Shown: piece after piece, positions 1-8,841 of the stretch | How positions within the stretch are numbered: the first letter of the stretch is position 1 | Layout of the letters: the number at the start of each line of letters is the position of its first letter | NCBI GenBank assembly: GCA_963781065.1 | Contig: CAWAET010000016.1 | Span: 62,001 to 126,000 of the forward strand | DNA length: 64,000 nucleotides | Reading direction: 5' to 3' | Source: CALZJC01 sp963781065 | GTDB taxonomy: Bacteria > Acidobacteriota > Thermoanaerobaculia > Multivoradales > JAHEKO01 | Notes under the pieces: model-generated | Databases searched by the model: none | Told to the model about the DNA's origin: nothing | The model's input: the letters and a program-made list of their open reading frames with translations, nothing else | Program-made: the position numbers and the translations under genes

Positions 1-361
1 GCTGCGGGCCGAGCTGCTCTCCCATCCGGCGGACGTGCGGGCCGCGTATACGCTCGCCGTCGTGCTCGATCTCAACCGCAAGCCCGAGGAGGCCCTCGAA
101 CTGCTGCGGCCGCTGCTGAAGAAACAGCCCGGCCTGGCCAACGGCCGATACCTGCTGGGCAAGATCCTGCTGGCGCAAGGCGCCGCCGAGGAAGCCCGCG
201 CCCAGCTCGAGGCGGCGGCCGAGCTGGCCCCCGAGGACGCCAACGTCCGCTACCAGCTGGCCCAGGCCTACCAGCGGCTGGGCAGGCAAGAGCAGGCGCG
301 GCGCGAGTTCGACGAGTATCGCCGGCTCAAGCAGGAGAGCCGGGACGGAGCCGGATCGTGA
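1..361 (+). CDS. TPR-repeat protein, C-terminal part (cut by left edge)
   Basis: The reading frame is open from base 2, so the gene begins before the window and only about 119 residues are seen. They form helical TPR pairs with the usual small/large residue spacing (for example LAQAYQRLGRQEQARREF near the end). TPRs are protein-protein interaction scaffolds, and no catalytic domain is visible. The TGA stop at 359-361 overlaps the GTG start of the next TPR gene in a GTGA junction, so the two are probably translationally coupled. The next two genes (TPR, then FG-GAP/ASPIC) continue the same tight operon. The function is unknown beyond a scaffold or secreted-assembly role, which is inference. 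Confidence 0.8.
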   Translation, partial: LRAELLSHPADVRAAYTLAVVLDLNRKPEEALELLRPLLKKQPGLANGRYLLGKILLAQGAAEEARAQLEAAAELAPEDANVRYQLAQAYQRLGRQEQARREFDEYRRLKQESRDGAGS

Positions 362-1605
362 GCCGGTGGCTGGCGATCGGCTTGCTGGTGGCGCTGCCGG
401 TTGCGGCGGCCGGTCAGGAGGCGCCGCTACTCGAGCCCGGCGAGGTGGTGGCCCTCATGCGGGAGGGTCGGCTGGATCAGGCGGAACGCGAGCTGCGGCG
501 CATCCTGGAGCGATCCGACGACGCCACGGCGCGGGACCTGCTGGGCATCACGCTCGGCAGGCTGGGTCGTCCCGAGGAGGCCGAGCGAGAGTTCTCCCGG
601 GCGAGCCTGTTGGCCCCCGACCTGCTGCCGCCGAGGCAGCACCTGGCGCGCCTCTATCTGCAACAGGGACGCACCGACAATGCGCTGAACGCCCTGCGCG
701 CGGCGGCGCGGCTCGGGCCGCTCGATCGCGATCTGGCACTCTGGCTGGCCGACGTCGACATCTCCCTGGGCAACGACGCCCTGGCGGAGGCGCAGCTGCG
801 CTCGGTGGCCGAGCGATTCCAGTCCGCGCGGGCCCTGCTGGAGCTGGCGCGGCTGCAAGGCCGCGGCGGTCGGCACGCGGTCGCCGCCGAGACCCTGGAC
901 CGGGCGCTGGCCCTCGCCCCCAACTCCGAGGAGCTGTTGGCCGCCCGCGCCAGGGTCTCGCTCGCCCTCGAGACCCCGGTCCTCGCCATCCGCGCGCTCG
1001 AGTCCCTGACCCGGATCCACCCCACGGTTTCCGAGTATCACTACCTTCTCGGGGTGGCGCAGCTGCAGATCGGCGAGAGGGCCGGAGCGATCGAGGCGCT
1101 GGAGCTCTCCCTCGAGCTCGAGCCCGGGCGCCCGCTGACCCTGATCGCCCTGAGCACCACGCTCAACGCCCAGAAGCGCTTCGAGGAAGCCCGCGAAGTG
1201 GCGCGCCGGGCCGTCCGCCGCGACCCCGAAAGCGCCGAGGCGCTGGCCGCGCTGGCCGAGGCCGAGGAGGGTCTCGGTGAGATCGGCGCGGCCGAGGAGC
1301 ATGCCGCCCAGGCCCTGGCGCGGCAGCCGGAGCACGGCAGGGCGCTGGCGGCCATCGGCCGCATCCGCATGACGCAAGAGAGGTACGAGGAGGCCCGGGA
1401 CGTCTTTCAGCGCGCGCTGGCCGGCATGCCCGGCTCGGCGCAGACCCACTACCAGCTGAGCCTGGCCTTCGCCCGGCTGGGGGATCGCGAGAGCTCGAAG
1501 AAGCACCTCGACGCGTACCGCCGAATCCGTCAGGAAGACGACGATCGTCTGGTCGAGGTGCGCACTCGGGCCGGGCTCGCAAGCTCCGGGATGGGACGGC
1601 CATGA
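358..1605 (+). CDS. Exported TPR-repeat protein
   Basis: A 415-residue protein that starts with a short Sec-type signal (hydrophobic LAIGLLVALPVAAA near residues 5-18) followed by tandem TPR motifs to about residue 395. The start is GTG at 358, overlapping the upstream stop. The end overlaps the next start (ATGA at 1602-1605). No enzyme motif is seen. The 4-nt overlaps on both sides, and the downstream FG-GAP/ASPIC protein, suggest co-translation of an exported complex. TPR plus CRTAC1-like pairs are common in Acidobacteriota and their biochemical role is not established. The function is therefore left as a periplasmic scaffold. Confidence 0.85.
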   Translation: MSRWLAIGLLVALPVAAAGQEAPLLEPGEVVALMREGRLDQAERELRRILERSDDATARDLLGITLGRLGRPEEAEREFSRASLLAPDLLPPRQHLARLYLQQGRTDNALNALRAAARLGPLDRDLALWLADVDISLGNDALAEAQLRSVAERFQSARALLELARLQGRGGRHAVAAETLDRALALAPNSEELLAARARVSLALETPVLAIRALESLTRIHPTVSEYHYLLGVAQLQIGERAGAIEALELSLELEPGRPLTLIALSTTLNAQKRFEEAREVARRAVRRDPESAEALAALAEAEEGLGEIGAAEEHAAQALARQPEHGRALAAIGRIRMTQERYEEARDVFQRALAGMPGSAQTHYQLSLAFARLGDRESSKKHLDAYRRIRQEDDDRLVEVRTRAGLASSGMGRP

Positions 1606-3296
1606 GACCGCTACGCGTCGCCTTCGCCACGATCGCCGCCGGTCTCCTGTCAGCCGCGACCGCGCTGCCGCAGGATCAGGAGCCGGCGCCAGCGCCGGCG
1701 TACCCCTTCAGCGACGTCGCGGCGGAGGCCGGCATCACCTTCCGGCAGAGCTCCGCGCCGGAGAAGAAGTACATCCTGGAGTCGATGCCCGGCGGGCTGG
1801 CCCTGATCGACTACAACAACGACGACCTGTTGGACATCTACTTCGTGGATTCCCTCACGGTGGAGGGCGCCGCCGACCCCAAGGGCGCGCGCAGCGCGCT
1901 GTACAAGAACCTGGGCGGCATGCGGTTCGAGGATGTCTCGGAAGAGGCCGGAGTCGCCTACCCCGGCTGGGGCATGGGAGCCTGCGTCGCGGACGTCGAC
2001 GGCGACAACTGGCAGGACCTGTTCGTCACCACCGTCGGCGACGACAAGCTCTACCGCAACCGGGGCGACGGCACCTTCGAGGACATCACCGAGCGGGCCG
2101 GCATCGTGACCGGCGGCTGGTCGACCGGCTGCGGCTTCGCCGACTACGACCGGGACGGCGACCTGGATCTGTTTGTCAGCCGCTATGTCCGGGTGGACCT
2201 CGACAACCTGCCCGAGTTCGGCAAGGGCAAGTTCTGCGTCTTTCGCGGGGTCGAGGTGCAGTGCGGCCCGCGCGGCCTGCCCGGCACCGGCGACCTCTTC
2301 TTCCGCAACGACGGGCAGGGCCGTTTCGAGGAGGTCGGCCAGCAGGCCGGCGTGTCGGACCCCGAGAAGTACTTCGGCCTCGGCGTCTCCTGGATCGACA
2401 GCAACTCCGACGGCTGGCTGGATCTGTTCGTCGCCAACGACGCCGGCCCCAACTTCCTCTATCGCAACAAGCGCGACGGCACCTTCGAGGAGGACGCCTT
2501 CCCGGCCGGCGTGGCGGTCAGCGAGGACGGCAGCGAGCAGGGCTGCATGGGGGTGGCGGTCGGCGACTACAAGAACGAAGGGCGCTTCAGCATCTTCGTC
2601 TCCAACTTCTCCGAGGAGTACAACGTCCTCTACAAGAACGGCGGCGACTACTTCACCGACGAGTCGTTCCGCTCGGCCAGCGCCTCGGCCAGCATGCCCT
2701 TCGTCGGCTGGGGCACGACCTTCTTCGACTACGACAACGACGGTTGGCTGGATCTCGTCGTGGTCAACGGCCACGTCTACCCGCAGATGGCGAACGTCAA
2801 GCGCGGCGGCTCGGCCGGCTACAAGCAGCGCAAGCTCTTCTACCGCAACCGGCGCGACGGCACCTTCGAGGAGATCGGCGAGCAGCTCGGCCCGGTGTTC
2901 ACCGAGCATCGCGTCAGCCGCGGCCTGGTCCTCGGCGACCTGGACAACGACGGCCGGCTCGATCTGGTGCTCAACTCCCTCGACGGCAGCCCCCAGATCC
3001 TGCACAACCAGGTGCCCTCGCCGGGCAACTGGCTGCTGGTGAAGCTCGAGGGAGCGGGCAAGCTGACCGACGGCATCGGCGCCACCATCAAGGTCAAGGT
3101 CGGCGACCAGACGATGATGCGCCTGGTTCGTAGCGGCACCAGCTATCTGTCGCAGGAGGACATGCGCCAGCACTTCGGGCTGGGCTCGGCCGCGAAGGCG
3201 GACTCGGTCGAGGTGCTCTGGCCGGACGGCACCAGCACCGTGAAGACCGGTGTCGCGGCCAACCAGATGCTCGTGGTGCGGCAGGACGCCGAGTGA
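1602..3296 (+). CDS. CRTAC1-like FG-GAP/VCBS repeat protein with ASPIC/UnbV domain
   Basis: A 564-residue exported protein with a signal peptide at about residues 1-24. It is followed by at least six beta-propeller blades carrying calcium-loop motifs of the DxDxDGxxD type (DYNNDDLLDIY, DVDGDNWQDLF, DYDRDGDLDLF, DSNSDGWLDLF, DYDNDGWLDLV, DLDNDGRLDLV). The C-terminal ~75 residues (around GIGATIKVKVGDQ and DSVEVLWPDG) match the ASPIC/UnbV domain that closes CRTAC1-family proteins. This suggests an integrin-alpha-like, calcium-binding adhesion or surface protein. It overlaps the upstream TPR gene by 4 nt, so the three genes probably form one operon. The family assignment is firm but the ligand is unknown. 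Confidence 0.9.
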   Translation: MRPLRVAFATIAAGLLSAATALPQDQEPAPAPAYPFSDVAAEAGITFRQSSAPEKKYILESMPGGLALIDYNNDDLLDIYFVDSLTVEGAADPKGARSALYKNLGGMRFEDVSEEAGVAYPGWGMGACVADVDGDNWQDLFVTTVGDDKLYRNRGDGTFEDITERAGIVTGGWSTGCGFADYDRDGDLDLFVSRYVRVDLDNLPEFGKGKFCVFRGVEVQCGPRGLPGTGDLFFRNDGQGRFEEVGQQAGVSDPEKYFGLGVSWIDSNSDGWLDLFVANDAGPNFLYRNKRDGTFEEDAFPAGVAVSEDGSEQGCMGVAVGDYKNEGRFSIFVSNFSEEYNVLYKNGGDYFTDESFRSASASASMPFVGWGTTFFDYDNDGWLDLVVVNGHVYPQMANVKRGGSAGYKQRKLFYRNRRDGTFEEIGEQLGPVFTEHRVSRGLVLGDLDNDGRLDLVLNSLDGSPQILHNQVPSPGNWLLVKLEGAGKLTDGIGATIKVKVGDQTMMRLVRSGTSYLSQEDMRQHFGLGSAAKADSVEVLWPDGTSTVKTGVAANQMLVVRQDAE

Positions 3297-3372
3297 TGCC
3301 GGGTCCCGACGCGCGGCCGGTGTTACGATCCAGCCCCCGTCCGCTGTGGGCAGCCCGCCCGCACCGCCAGCC

Positions 3373-5179
3373 ATGACCACAAGACTTCCCGCACGATTCT
3401 CGGCAGCGCTATCGGCGCTTGCCATGGCCCTTCTCCTGCCGGCCGCACCCGGCCTGGCCCAGGAAGAGACCCCGTCGCCACCGCCCGACGAGACCTTCTT
3501 CGAGCGCGTCGCCGTCAACATCGTCAACGTCGATGTCTATGTCACGGACGAGGAGGGCAACCCGGTCACCGATCTGACCGCCGCGGACTTCGAGGTCCTG
3601 GAGGACAAGCGCCCGGTCGAGATCGTCAACTTCTATCGCGTCCGGGGCGGGCAGGCCGAGGTGGCGGCCCCGGCCGCGAAAGCGGCGTCGCCCCAGACCC
3701 CCGAGACCCAGACCCCCGAGAGCGAGACGGCCGCGCCCCCGGCGGTCGAGATGATCGCCGTCGAGCAGGAGGTGCCCGAGAGCCAGCGCCTGCACCTCGT
3801 GGTCTACGTCGACAACTTCAACATCCACCCGCTGAACCGCAACCGGGTCTTCAGCCGCCTGCGGTCCTTCCTGCAAGACAACGTCAAGCAGGGCGACCAG
3901 GTGATGCTCGCCTCGTACGACCGCTCGCTGCACATCCGCCAGCCGTTCACCGCCGACCCGTCGCGGGTCAACACGCAGCTGTTCGAGCTCGAGAACCTGA
4001 CCGGCTACGCGACGCAACGCGAGGCCGAGCGCAGCGAGGCGGTACGCGAGATCTACGAGTCGCAATCGCTGAACGAGGCGCTGCGGCACGCCTCCGAGTA
4101 CTCCAACAACGCCCACTTCGAGCTCCAGGAGACCCTCGACGGCCTCACCGAGATGGTCGACTCACTGGCCGGGCTGCCGGGCCGCAAGATGCTGCTGCAC
4201 GTCAGCGACGGCCTGCCGATGGTCCCCGGGCAGTCCCTCTACCAGGCGGTGCAGCAGAAATTCGCCGACATCTCGTCGCTCGGCGAGGCGATCAGCCGCG
4301 ACGAGTCGCGCAACTTCATGCGCTTGATCGCCCGGGCCAACTCGAATCGCATCAGCTTCTACACCATCGACGCCGGCGGCCTGCGCACGCGCTCCGGCTT
4401 CGGCGCCGAGCACCGCGCCGCCAACACCGCCCTCGTCGTCAGCACCGCGGTCGATTCGGTGCACTCCAAGAACCTGCGAGACACGCTGATCCTGATGGCC
4501 AACCGCACCGGCGGGCAGGCGGTCTACAACACCAACGACGTCGGCGAGGGGCTCGAGCGCTTCGCCCGCGACTTCGGCAACTACTACTCCCTCGGCTACC
4601 GCGCCGCCAGCGAGATTCTCGGCCGCTACCACAAGATCGACGTGCGGCTGAGGGAGAAGCGGAAGGGCTGGAGCCTGCGTCACCGTGAGGGGTATCGGGA
4701 CAAGTCGCCCGACACCAAGATCAGCGACGCCATGGGCTCGTTCCTGGTGCACGGCTACGAGAGCAACCCGCTCGGGGTGTCGATCGACGTCGGACAGCAG
4801 ATCCCGGACGACGACGGCATGGTCGCCGTGGCGATCCGGGTGCGCATCCCCCTGGCCAAGGTCGTCCTGCTGCCGCGGCCCGGCCGGCACGAGGGCCGCC
4901 TCAGCGTCTACCTGACGGTCGCCGACGCGAAGGGCCGCCAGGCGCCGCGCCAGGAGCTGCCGCTCGAGCTGCGGATCCCCGACGAGTCGCTGGAGACGGC
5001 CCTCGCCGACGAGGTGACTCGGGTGATCAACGCCACCATGCGCCCGGGCGACCACACCCTGGTCGTCGCCGTGCGCGACGAGATCAGCGAAGAGCGGTCG
5101 GTGGTGGGCCGCTACGTCACGGTCGTCAAAGGGCGCGGCGGCTACGCCCTCGGGCCAGCCGTCCGGCTCCGAAGGCTAA
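3373..5179 (+). CDS. VWFA-related acidobacterial protein 1 (probable frameshift at the 3' end)
   Basis: An exported protein with a Sec signal (ALAMALLLPAAPGLAQ). It has an N-terminal beta domain shared with three neighbours (VNIVNVDVYVTDEEGNPVT, then FEVLEDKRPVEIVNF), an Ala/Pro/Thr-rich linker at about residues 98-125, and a VWFA-like domain ending around NYYSLGYR. The start ATG at 3373 precedes the signal peptide; an upstream in-frame extension has no signal and is unlikely. Taken literally the frame runs on to 5649, antisense to the conserved end of the next gene. A one-base shift near 5125-5155 would instead give a short tail (QPSGSEG) and a TAA at 5177-5179. The three paralogues also end soon after this domain, so the shorter end is preferred. 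Role unknown. Confidence 0.75.
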
Positions 5180-6918
5180 CCCGTCGCCGCGTCCGCCGAC
5201 GCCCGCAGCTCGAGCGTCGTGGTGACGAACGAGCTCTCGCGGGTGGCGTCGTCGCGCAGGCCGACGGCCACCACGTGCACGCCCGCGGGCAGCGTCAGTT
5301 CCATCACCACGCTTACCAGCTCACTGCCCTCCCCCGCGGATCGCCGGACACGGAACGCCGAGTGCTCGAACAGGCCTTTGTCGTTCTTCGTGTTGCGGGT
5401 CGCGACCTGGACACTGAGGTGCGCCATGGTCGAGGTCTCGTCGGGCAGAAAGGCGACGCTCGCCGCCGGCACCATGATGTGAAGCGGCACCGTGACCCGT
5501 CCCTTGGCCGCCGCCCGGACGTCGCCGGCGCCCAGCCGCACCCCCATCGGGTTCTCCACCAGGCCCAGATAGACCGCGCCCTGCAGCCGTTCGGTCATGC
5601 GCGCGTCGGGGTTCTTGTCGCGGTAGCCCTGGCGGTGCCGCACCTTTAGCTTGCGGTCCTTGACCCGTAACTTGATCTGGTGCTCGAGCTCGTCGCCGCC
5701 GTGCAGCGGCTCATAGGCGAGCGAGTAGTAGCTGCCCATCTCGAGCGCGATGTTGGTCAGCTCGACGTCGAAGTCGTTGCGGTTGAAGATGGCGCGGCCG
5801 CCGGTCTCCGCGGCCAGGTTGACCAAGCCGTCCCGCTCGTTGATGCGCATCGCGGTGTCGAGCCCCCGCGTGCCCTGCTGCTCGAGCGCCCCCTGCGCAG
5901 CCGTGCCGACGAAGCTGCCCTCGAGCCCCGAGGCCTGCATCGTGTAGATCGTCACCCGGTTGGCGTTGGCGTGCCGGGTGAGCTGACGGAAGGCCAGGCC
6001 GAGCTGCTCCGAGATGATGAACCCCGGCGCCTGGTCCCGCACCGGGCAGAGGCCGTTGACGAAGGCAACCATGTCGGCGCCCGGTGACGTTTCCAGCGAG
6101 TCGCTCACGTAGAGCAGCGTCTTCACGCCGGGCACACCGGTCAGGAAGCTGGCGACGCTGGCCAGGTGGTCCATGGTGACCGAGATGCGGTCCCGGCTCT
6201 CGCTGGCGAACAGCTCGACCTCCCTCGCCGCCTGTGGCAGGAAACAGTCGCACGGATCGGAGTTGCCCGTCCGCCCGCTGCTGCCGCCGATGTCCCGGCA
6301 CAGCTTCCAGGTGTCCTGCAGGCGCTGCAGCGCCAGGCGCTTCTCCATCTCCACCCGCCCCCCGGCGGGAGCCGTCTTGGCGATCCGCTCGAGGGCGGCG
6401 TCGATCTCCTGCCAGGTGGAGTCGAAGGTGACCTCGGTCTGCAGGCCCTGGTCCTGGTTGAGGATCAGCACCCGAGCCGCCGGCACCCGCTCGGCGGCGA
6501 GGAAGTCGCGCAGGTCCTGGATCAGCCGGTTGCGGCCGGCCGGCTTCAGATTTAGCTGGTCGAAGTAGATGATCAGATGGCTGGGGTCGACGGCCGGCGG
6601 CTCGATCGGCGCCTCCTCGGGAGTCGCCGCGGCCAGCACCCGCTCGGCGCTGGCGAGCACCTGTCGGTCGCCGTCGATCTCGGCGAAGTAGGTGATCTCG
6701 ACCGGCTTGCCGTCCTCGAGGACCTCGAAATCCGCCGCGGTGAGCCCCTTGACGGGATTACCCTTGCCGTCGGTCACCCACGCCTCGACGTTGACCAGCT
6801 GCACCTCGACGACCTCGCCAAAGCGGTACGGCTCGGGGCTTTGGGCGGCAAGGCCGCCGGCCAGCGTCAGTCCGAGCACCGTGGCCGTGAGAATCCAAAC
6901 TTCTTGGCTGCGTTTCAT
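5176..6918 (-). CDS. VWFA-related acidobacterial protein 2
   Basis: A 580-residue exported protein. The chosen ATG at 6918 has a GGAG six bases upstream and opens the signal peptide (WILTATVLGLTLAGGLAAQ). An earlier in-frame ATG at 6951 would add 11 residues without improving the signal. An N-terminal module (VQLVNVEAWVTDGKGNPVKG, DFEVLEDGKPVEI) precedes a VWFA-like domain with an LIIYFDQ strand and a VKTLLYVSDS segment. The conserved MGSYYSLAYEP and KVRHRQGYRDKNPD segments follow. It is more than 75 percent identical by eye to the adjacent gene at 7009-8748, so the two are a recent tandem duplicate. The function is unknown; VWFA folds usually bind proteins. Confidence 0.85.
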   Translation of the reverse strand: MKRSQEVWILTATVLGLTLAGGLAAQSPEPYRFGEVVEVQLVNVEAWVTDGKGNPVKGLTAADFEVLEDGKPVEITYFAEIDGDRQVLASAERVLAAATPEEAPIEPPAVDPSHLIIYFDQLNLKPAGRNRLIQDLRDFLAAERVPAARVLILNQDQGLQTEVTFDSTWQEIDAALERIAKTAPAGGRVEMEKRLALQRLQDTWKLCRDIGGSSGRTGNSDPCDCFLPQAAREVELFASESRDRISVTMDHLASVASFLTGVPGVKTLLYVSDSLETSPGADMVAFVNGLCPVRDQAPGFIISEQLGLAFRQLTRHANANRVTIYTMQASGLEGSFVGTAAQGALEQQGTRGLDTAMRINERDGLVNLAAETGGRAIFNRNDFDVELTNIALEMGSYYSLAYEPLHGGDELEHQIKLRVKDRKLKVRHRQGYRDKNPDARMTERLQGAVYLGLVENPMGVRLGAGDVRAAAKGRVTVPLHIMVPAASVAFLPDETSTMAHLSVQVATRNTKNDKGLFEHSAFRVRRSAGEGSELVSVVMELTLPAGVHVVAVGLRDDATRESSFVTTTLELRASADAATG

Positions 6919-7008
6919 CGAAGCTCCAATCTGGCGTTTTCTGGTGGTCAACCCGGCTCGCGGGCACCGGTCCGGCGTTTGGGGTCTGTCAGCGGCCCGG
7001 CCTGGGGC

Positions 7009-8748
7009 CTACCCGCTCTCTTCGCCCACCGCCGCCTGCAGTTGCAGCGTGGTGGTGACGAAGGAGCTTTCCCGGGTGGCGTCGTCGCGCAGACCCACGG
7101 CGACCAGGTGCACGCCCTCGGGCAGCTCGAGCTCCATCTTGACGCTCACCAGCTCCCGGTCGGTCGCGGCCGACCGCCGGACGCGAAACGCCGACTGCTC
7201 GAAGGTGCCCTTGTCGGTCTTCGTGTCGCGGGTCGCGATCTGAACGCTCAGGTGGGCCACCACCCACCCCTCCTCGGGCAGGAAAACGACCTTCTCCGCC
7301 GGCAGCAGGACGTGCAGCGGCACCAGGAGGCGGCCCTTGCCCGCCGCGCGGATCTCCCCGGCTCCCAGCCGGACGCCCATCGGGTTGTCCACCAGGCCGA
7401 GATAGACGGCCCCCTGGAGGCGCTCGGTCATGCGCACGTCGGGGTTCTTGTCGCGGTAGCCGCGGCGGTGCCGCACCCGCAGCTTGCGGTTCTTGACGCG
7501 CACCTCGATCTGGTGCTCGAGCTCGTCGCCGCCGTGCGGCGGCTCGTAGGCGAGCGAGTAGTAGCTGCCCATCTCGCGCGCGATCGCGGTCAACTCGGCC
7601 TCGAAGTCGTTGCGGTTGAAGATGGCGCGGCCGCCGGTCTCCGCCGCCAGGTTGGTCAAGCCGTCGCGCTCGTTGAGGCGCACCGCCGTGTCGAGCTCCC
7701 TGACGGCCTGCGGCTCGAGCGCTCGCTGCGAAGCCGCGCCGATGAAGCTGCCCTCGAGACCGCCGGCCTGCAGCGCGTAGATCGTCACCCGGTTGGCGTT
7801 GGCGTGCCGGGTGAGCTGACGGAAGGCCAGGCCGAGCTCGTCGGAGACGATGAACAGCGGCGCCTGGTCCTGGGCCGGGCAGAGCCCGTTGATGAAACGC
7901 AACAGGTCCGAGCCCGGGGACCTCTCCAGCGAGTCGCTCAGGTAGAGCAGGGTCTTGACCCCGGGCAGGCCGGTCAGGGAGCTGGCGGCGCTCGCCAGGT
8001 GGTCCATGGTGACTGAGATCCGCTCGCGGCTCTCGCGGGCGAAGAGCTGGACCTCGCGCTCGGCCAGCGGCAGGAAGTACTCGCAGAGCTGGTAGGTGAC
8101 GTCGGTGGGCGACCGTATGCGCTCCTTGCCCAGGGTCCAGATGTCCTGCAGACGCTGCAGCGTCAGTCGCTTCTCCAGCTCGACCCGCTGCCCCGCGGGG
8201 ACCGTCCTGGCGATCCGCTCGAGGGCGGCGTCGATCTCCCGCCAGCTGGAGCCGAAGGTCACCTCGGTGGTCAGACCCTGGTCCTGGTTGAGGATCAGCA
8301 CCCGCTCCGCCGGCACCCGCTCGGCGGCGAGAAAGTCCCGCAGGTCCTGGATCAGCCGGTTGCGGCCGGCCGGCTTCAGATGCAGCTGGTCGAAGTAGAT
8401 CACCAGGTGGTTGGGATCGACGGCCGGCGGCGCCGGCGGCGCCCCCTCGGGGGCCGCCTCGGCGAGCACCCGCTCGATGCCGGCGAACACCTGCCGGTCT
8501 CCGTCGAGCTCGGCGAAATGGGTGATCTCGACCGGCCTGCCGTCTTCGAGAATCTCGAAGTCGGCCGCGGCGAGGCCCTTGACCGGGCTTCCCTCGCCGT
8601 CGGTCACCCACGCCTCGACGTTGACCAGCTGCACGTCGACCACCTCGCCAAAGCGATAGGGCTCGGGCTGCTGGGCGACGACGACGCCGGCCGGCGCCGG
8701 CAGGAGCGCCGCGACCAGAATCGTGCCGACCAGGGGTGTCCGGTGCAT
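7009..8748 (-). CDS. VWFA-related acidobacterial protein 3
   Basis: A 579-residue exported protein with a signal peptide (LVGTILVAALLPAPAGVVVAQ) and the same domain order as the neighbouring copy: beta module with DFEILEDGRPVEI, VWFA-like core with LVIYFDQLHLKPAGRNRLIQ and VKTLLYLSDS, then the MGSYYSLAYEP block and a C-terminal beta domain ending in FVTTTLQLQ. It is co-directional with protein 2 (90-nt gap) and divergent from protein 4 (93-nt gap), where a shared promoter region may lie. Between proteins 2 and 3 the conserved blocks are nearly identical, while the Cys-containing loop before VELFASESR/VQLFARESR is variable. Function unknown. Confidence 0.85.
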   Translation of the reverse strand: MHRTPLVGTILVAALLPAPAGVVVAQQPEPYRFGEVVDVQLVNVEAWVTDGEGSPVKGLAAADFEILEDGRPVEITHFAELDGDRQVFAGIERVLAEAAPEGAPPAPPAVDPNHLVIYFDQLHLKPAGRNRLIQDLRDFLAAERVPAERVLILNQDQGLTTEVTFGSSWREIDAALERIARTVPAGQRVELEKRLTLQRLQDIWTLGKERIRSPTDVTYQLCEYFLPLAEREVQLFARESRERISVTMDHLASAASSLTGLPGVKTLLYLSDSLERSPGSDLLRFINGLCPAQDQAPLFIVSDELGLAFRQLTRHANANRVTIYALQAGGLEGSFIGAASQRALEPQAVRELDTAVRLNERDGLTNLAAETGGRAIFNRNDFEAELTAIAREMGSYYSLAYEPPHGGDELEHQIEVRVKNRKLRVRHRRGYRDKNPDVRMTERLQGAVYLGLVDNPMGVRLGAGEIRAAGKGRLLVPLHVLLPAEKVVFLPEEGWVVAHLSVQIATRDTKTDKGTFEQSAFRVRRSAATDRELVSVKMELELPEGVHLVAVGLRDDATRESSFVTTTLQLQAAVGEESG

Positions 8749-8841
8749 CAGGGATCGTGTTTGTTCAGACTCGTGGCAGCCACCGCGGCCCGGGGGGCCA
8801 CGGTATGCTGCGGACGCCGACTGTACACCGAGGACGACACG

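Noticed and set aside
1650..3527. Long minus-strand ORF of 625 codons opposite the FG-GAP/ASPIC gene
   Set aside because: Shadow frame in GC-rich DNA. The product is Val/Ala/Asp-rich without motifs, and the plus-strand gene is a clear family member.
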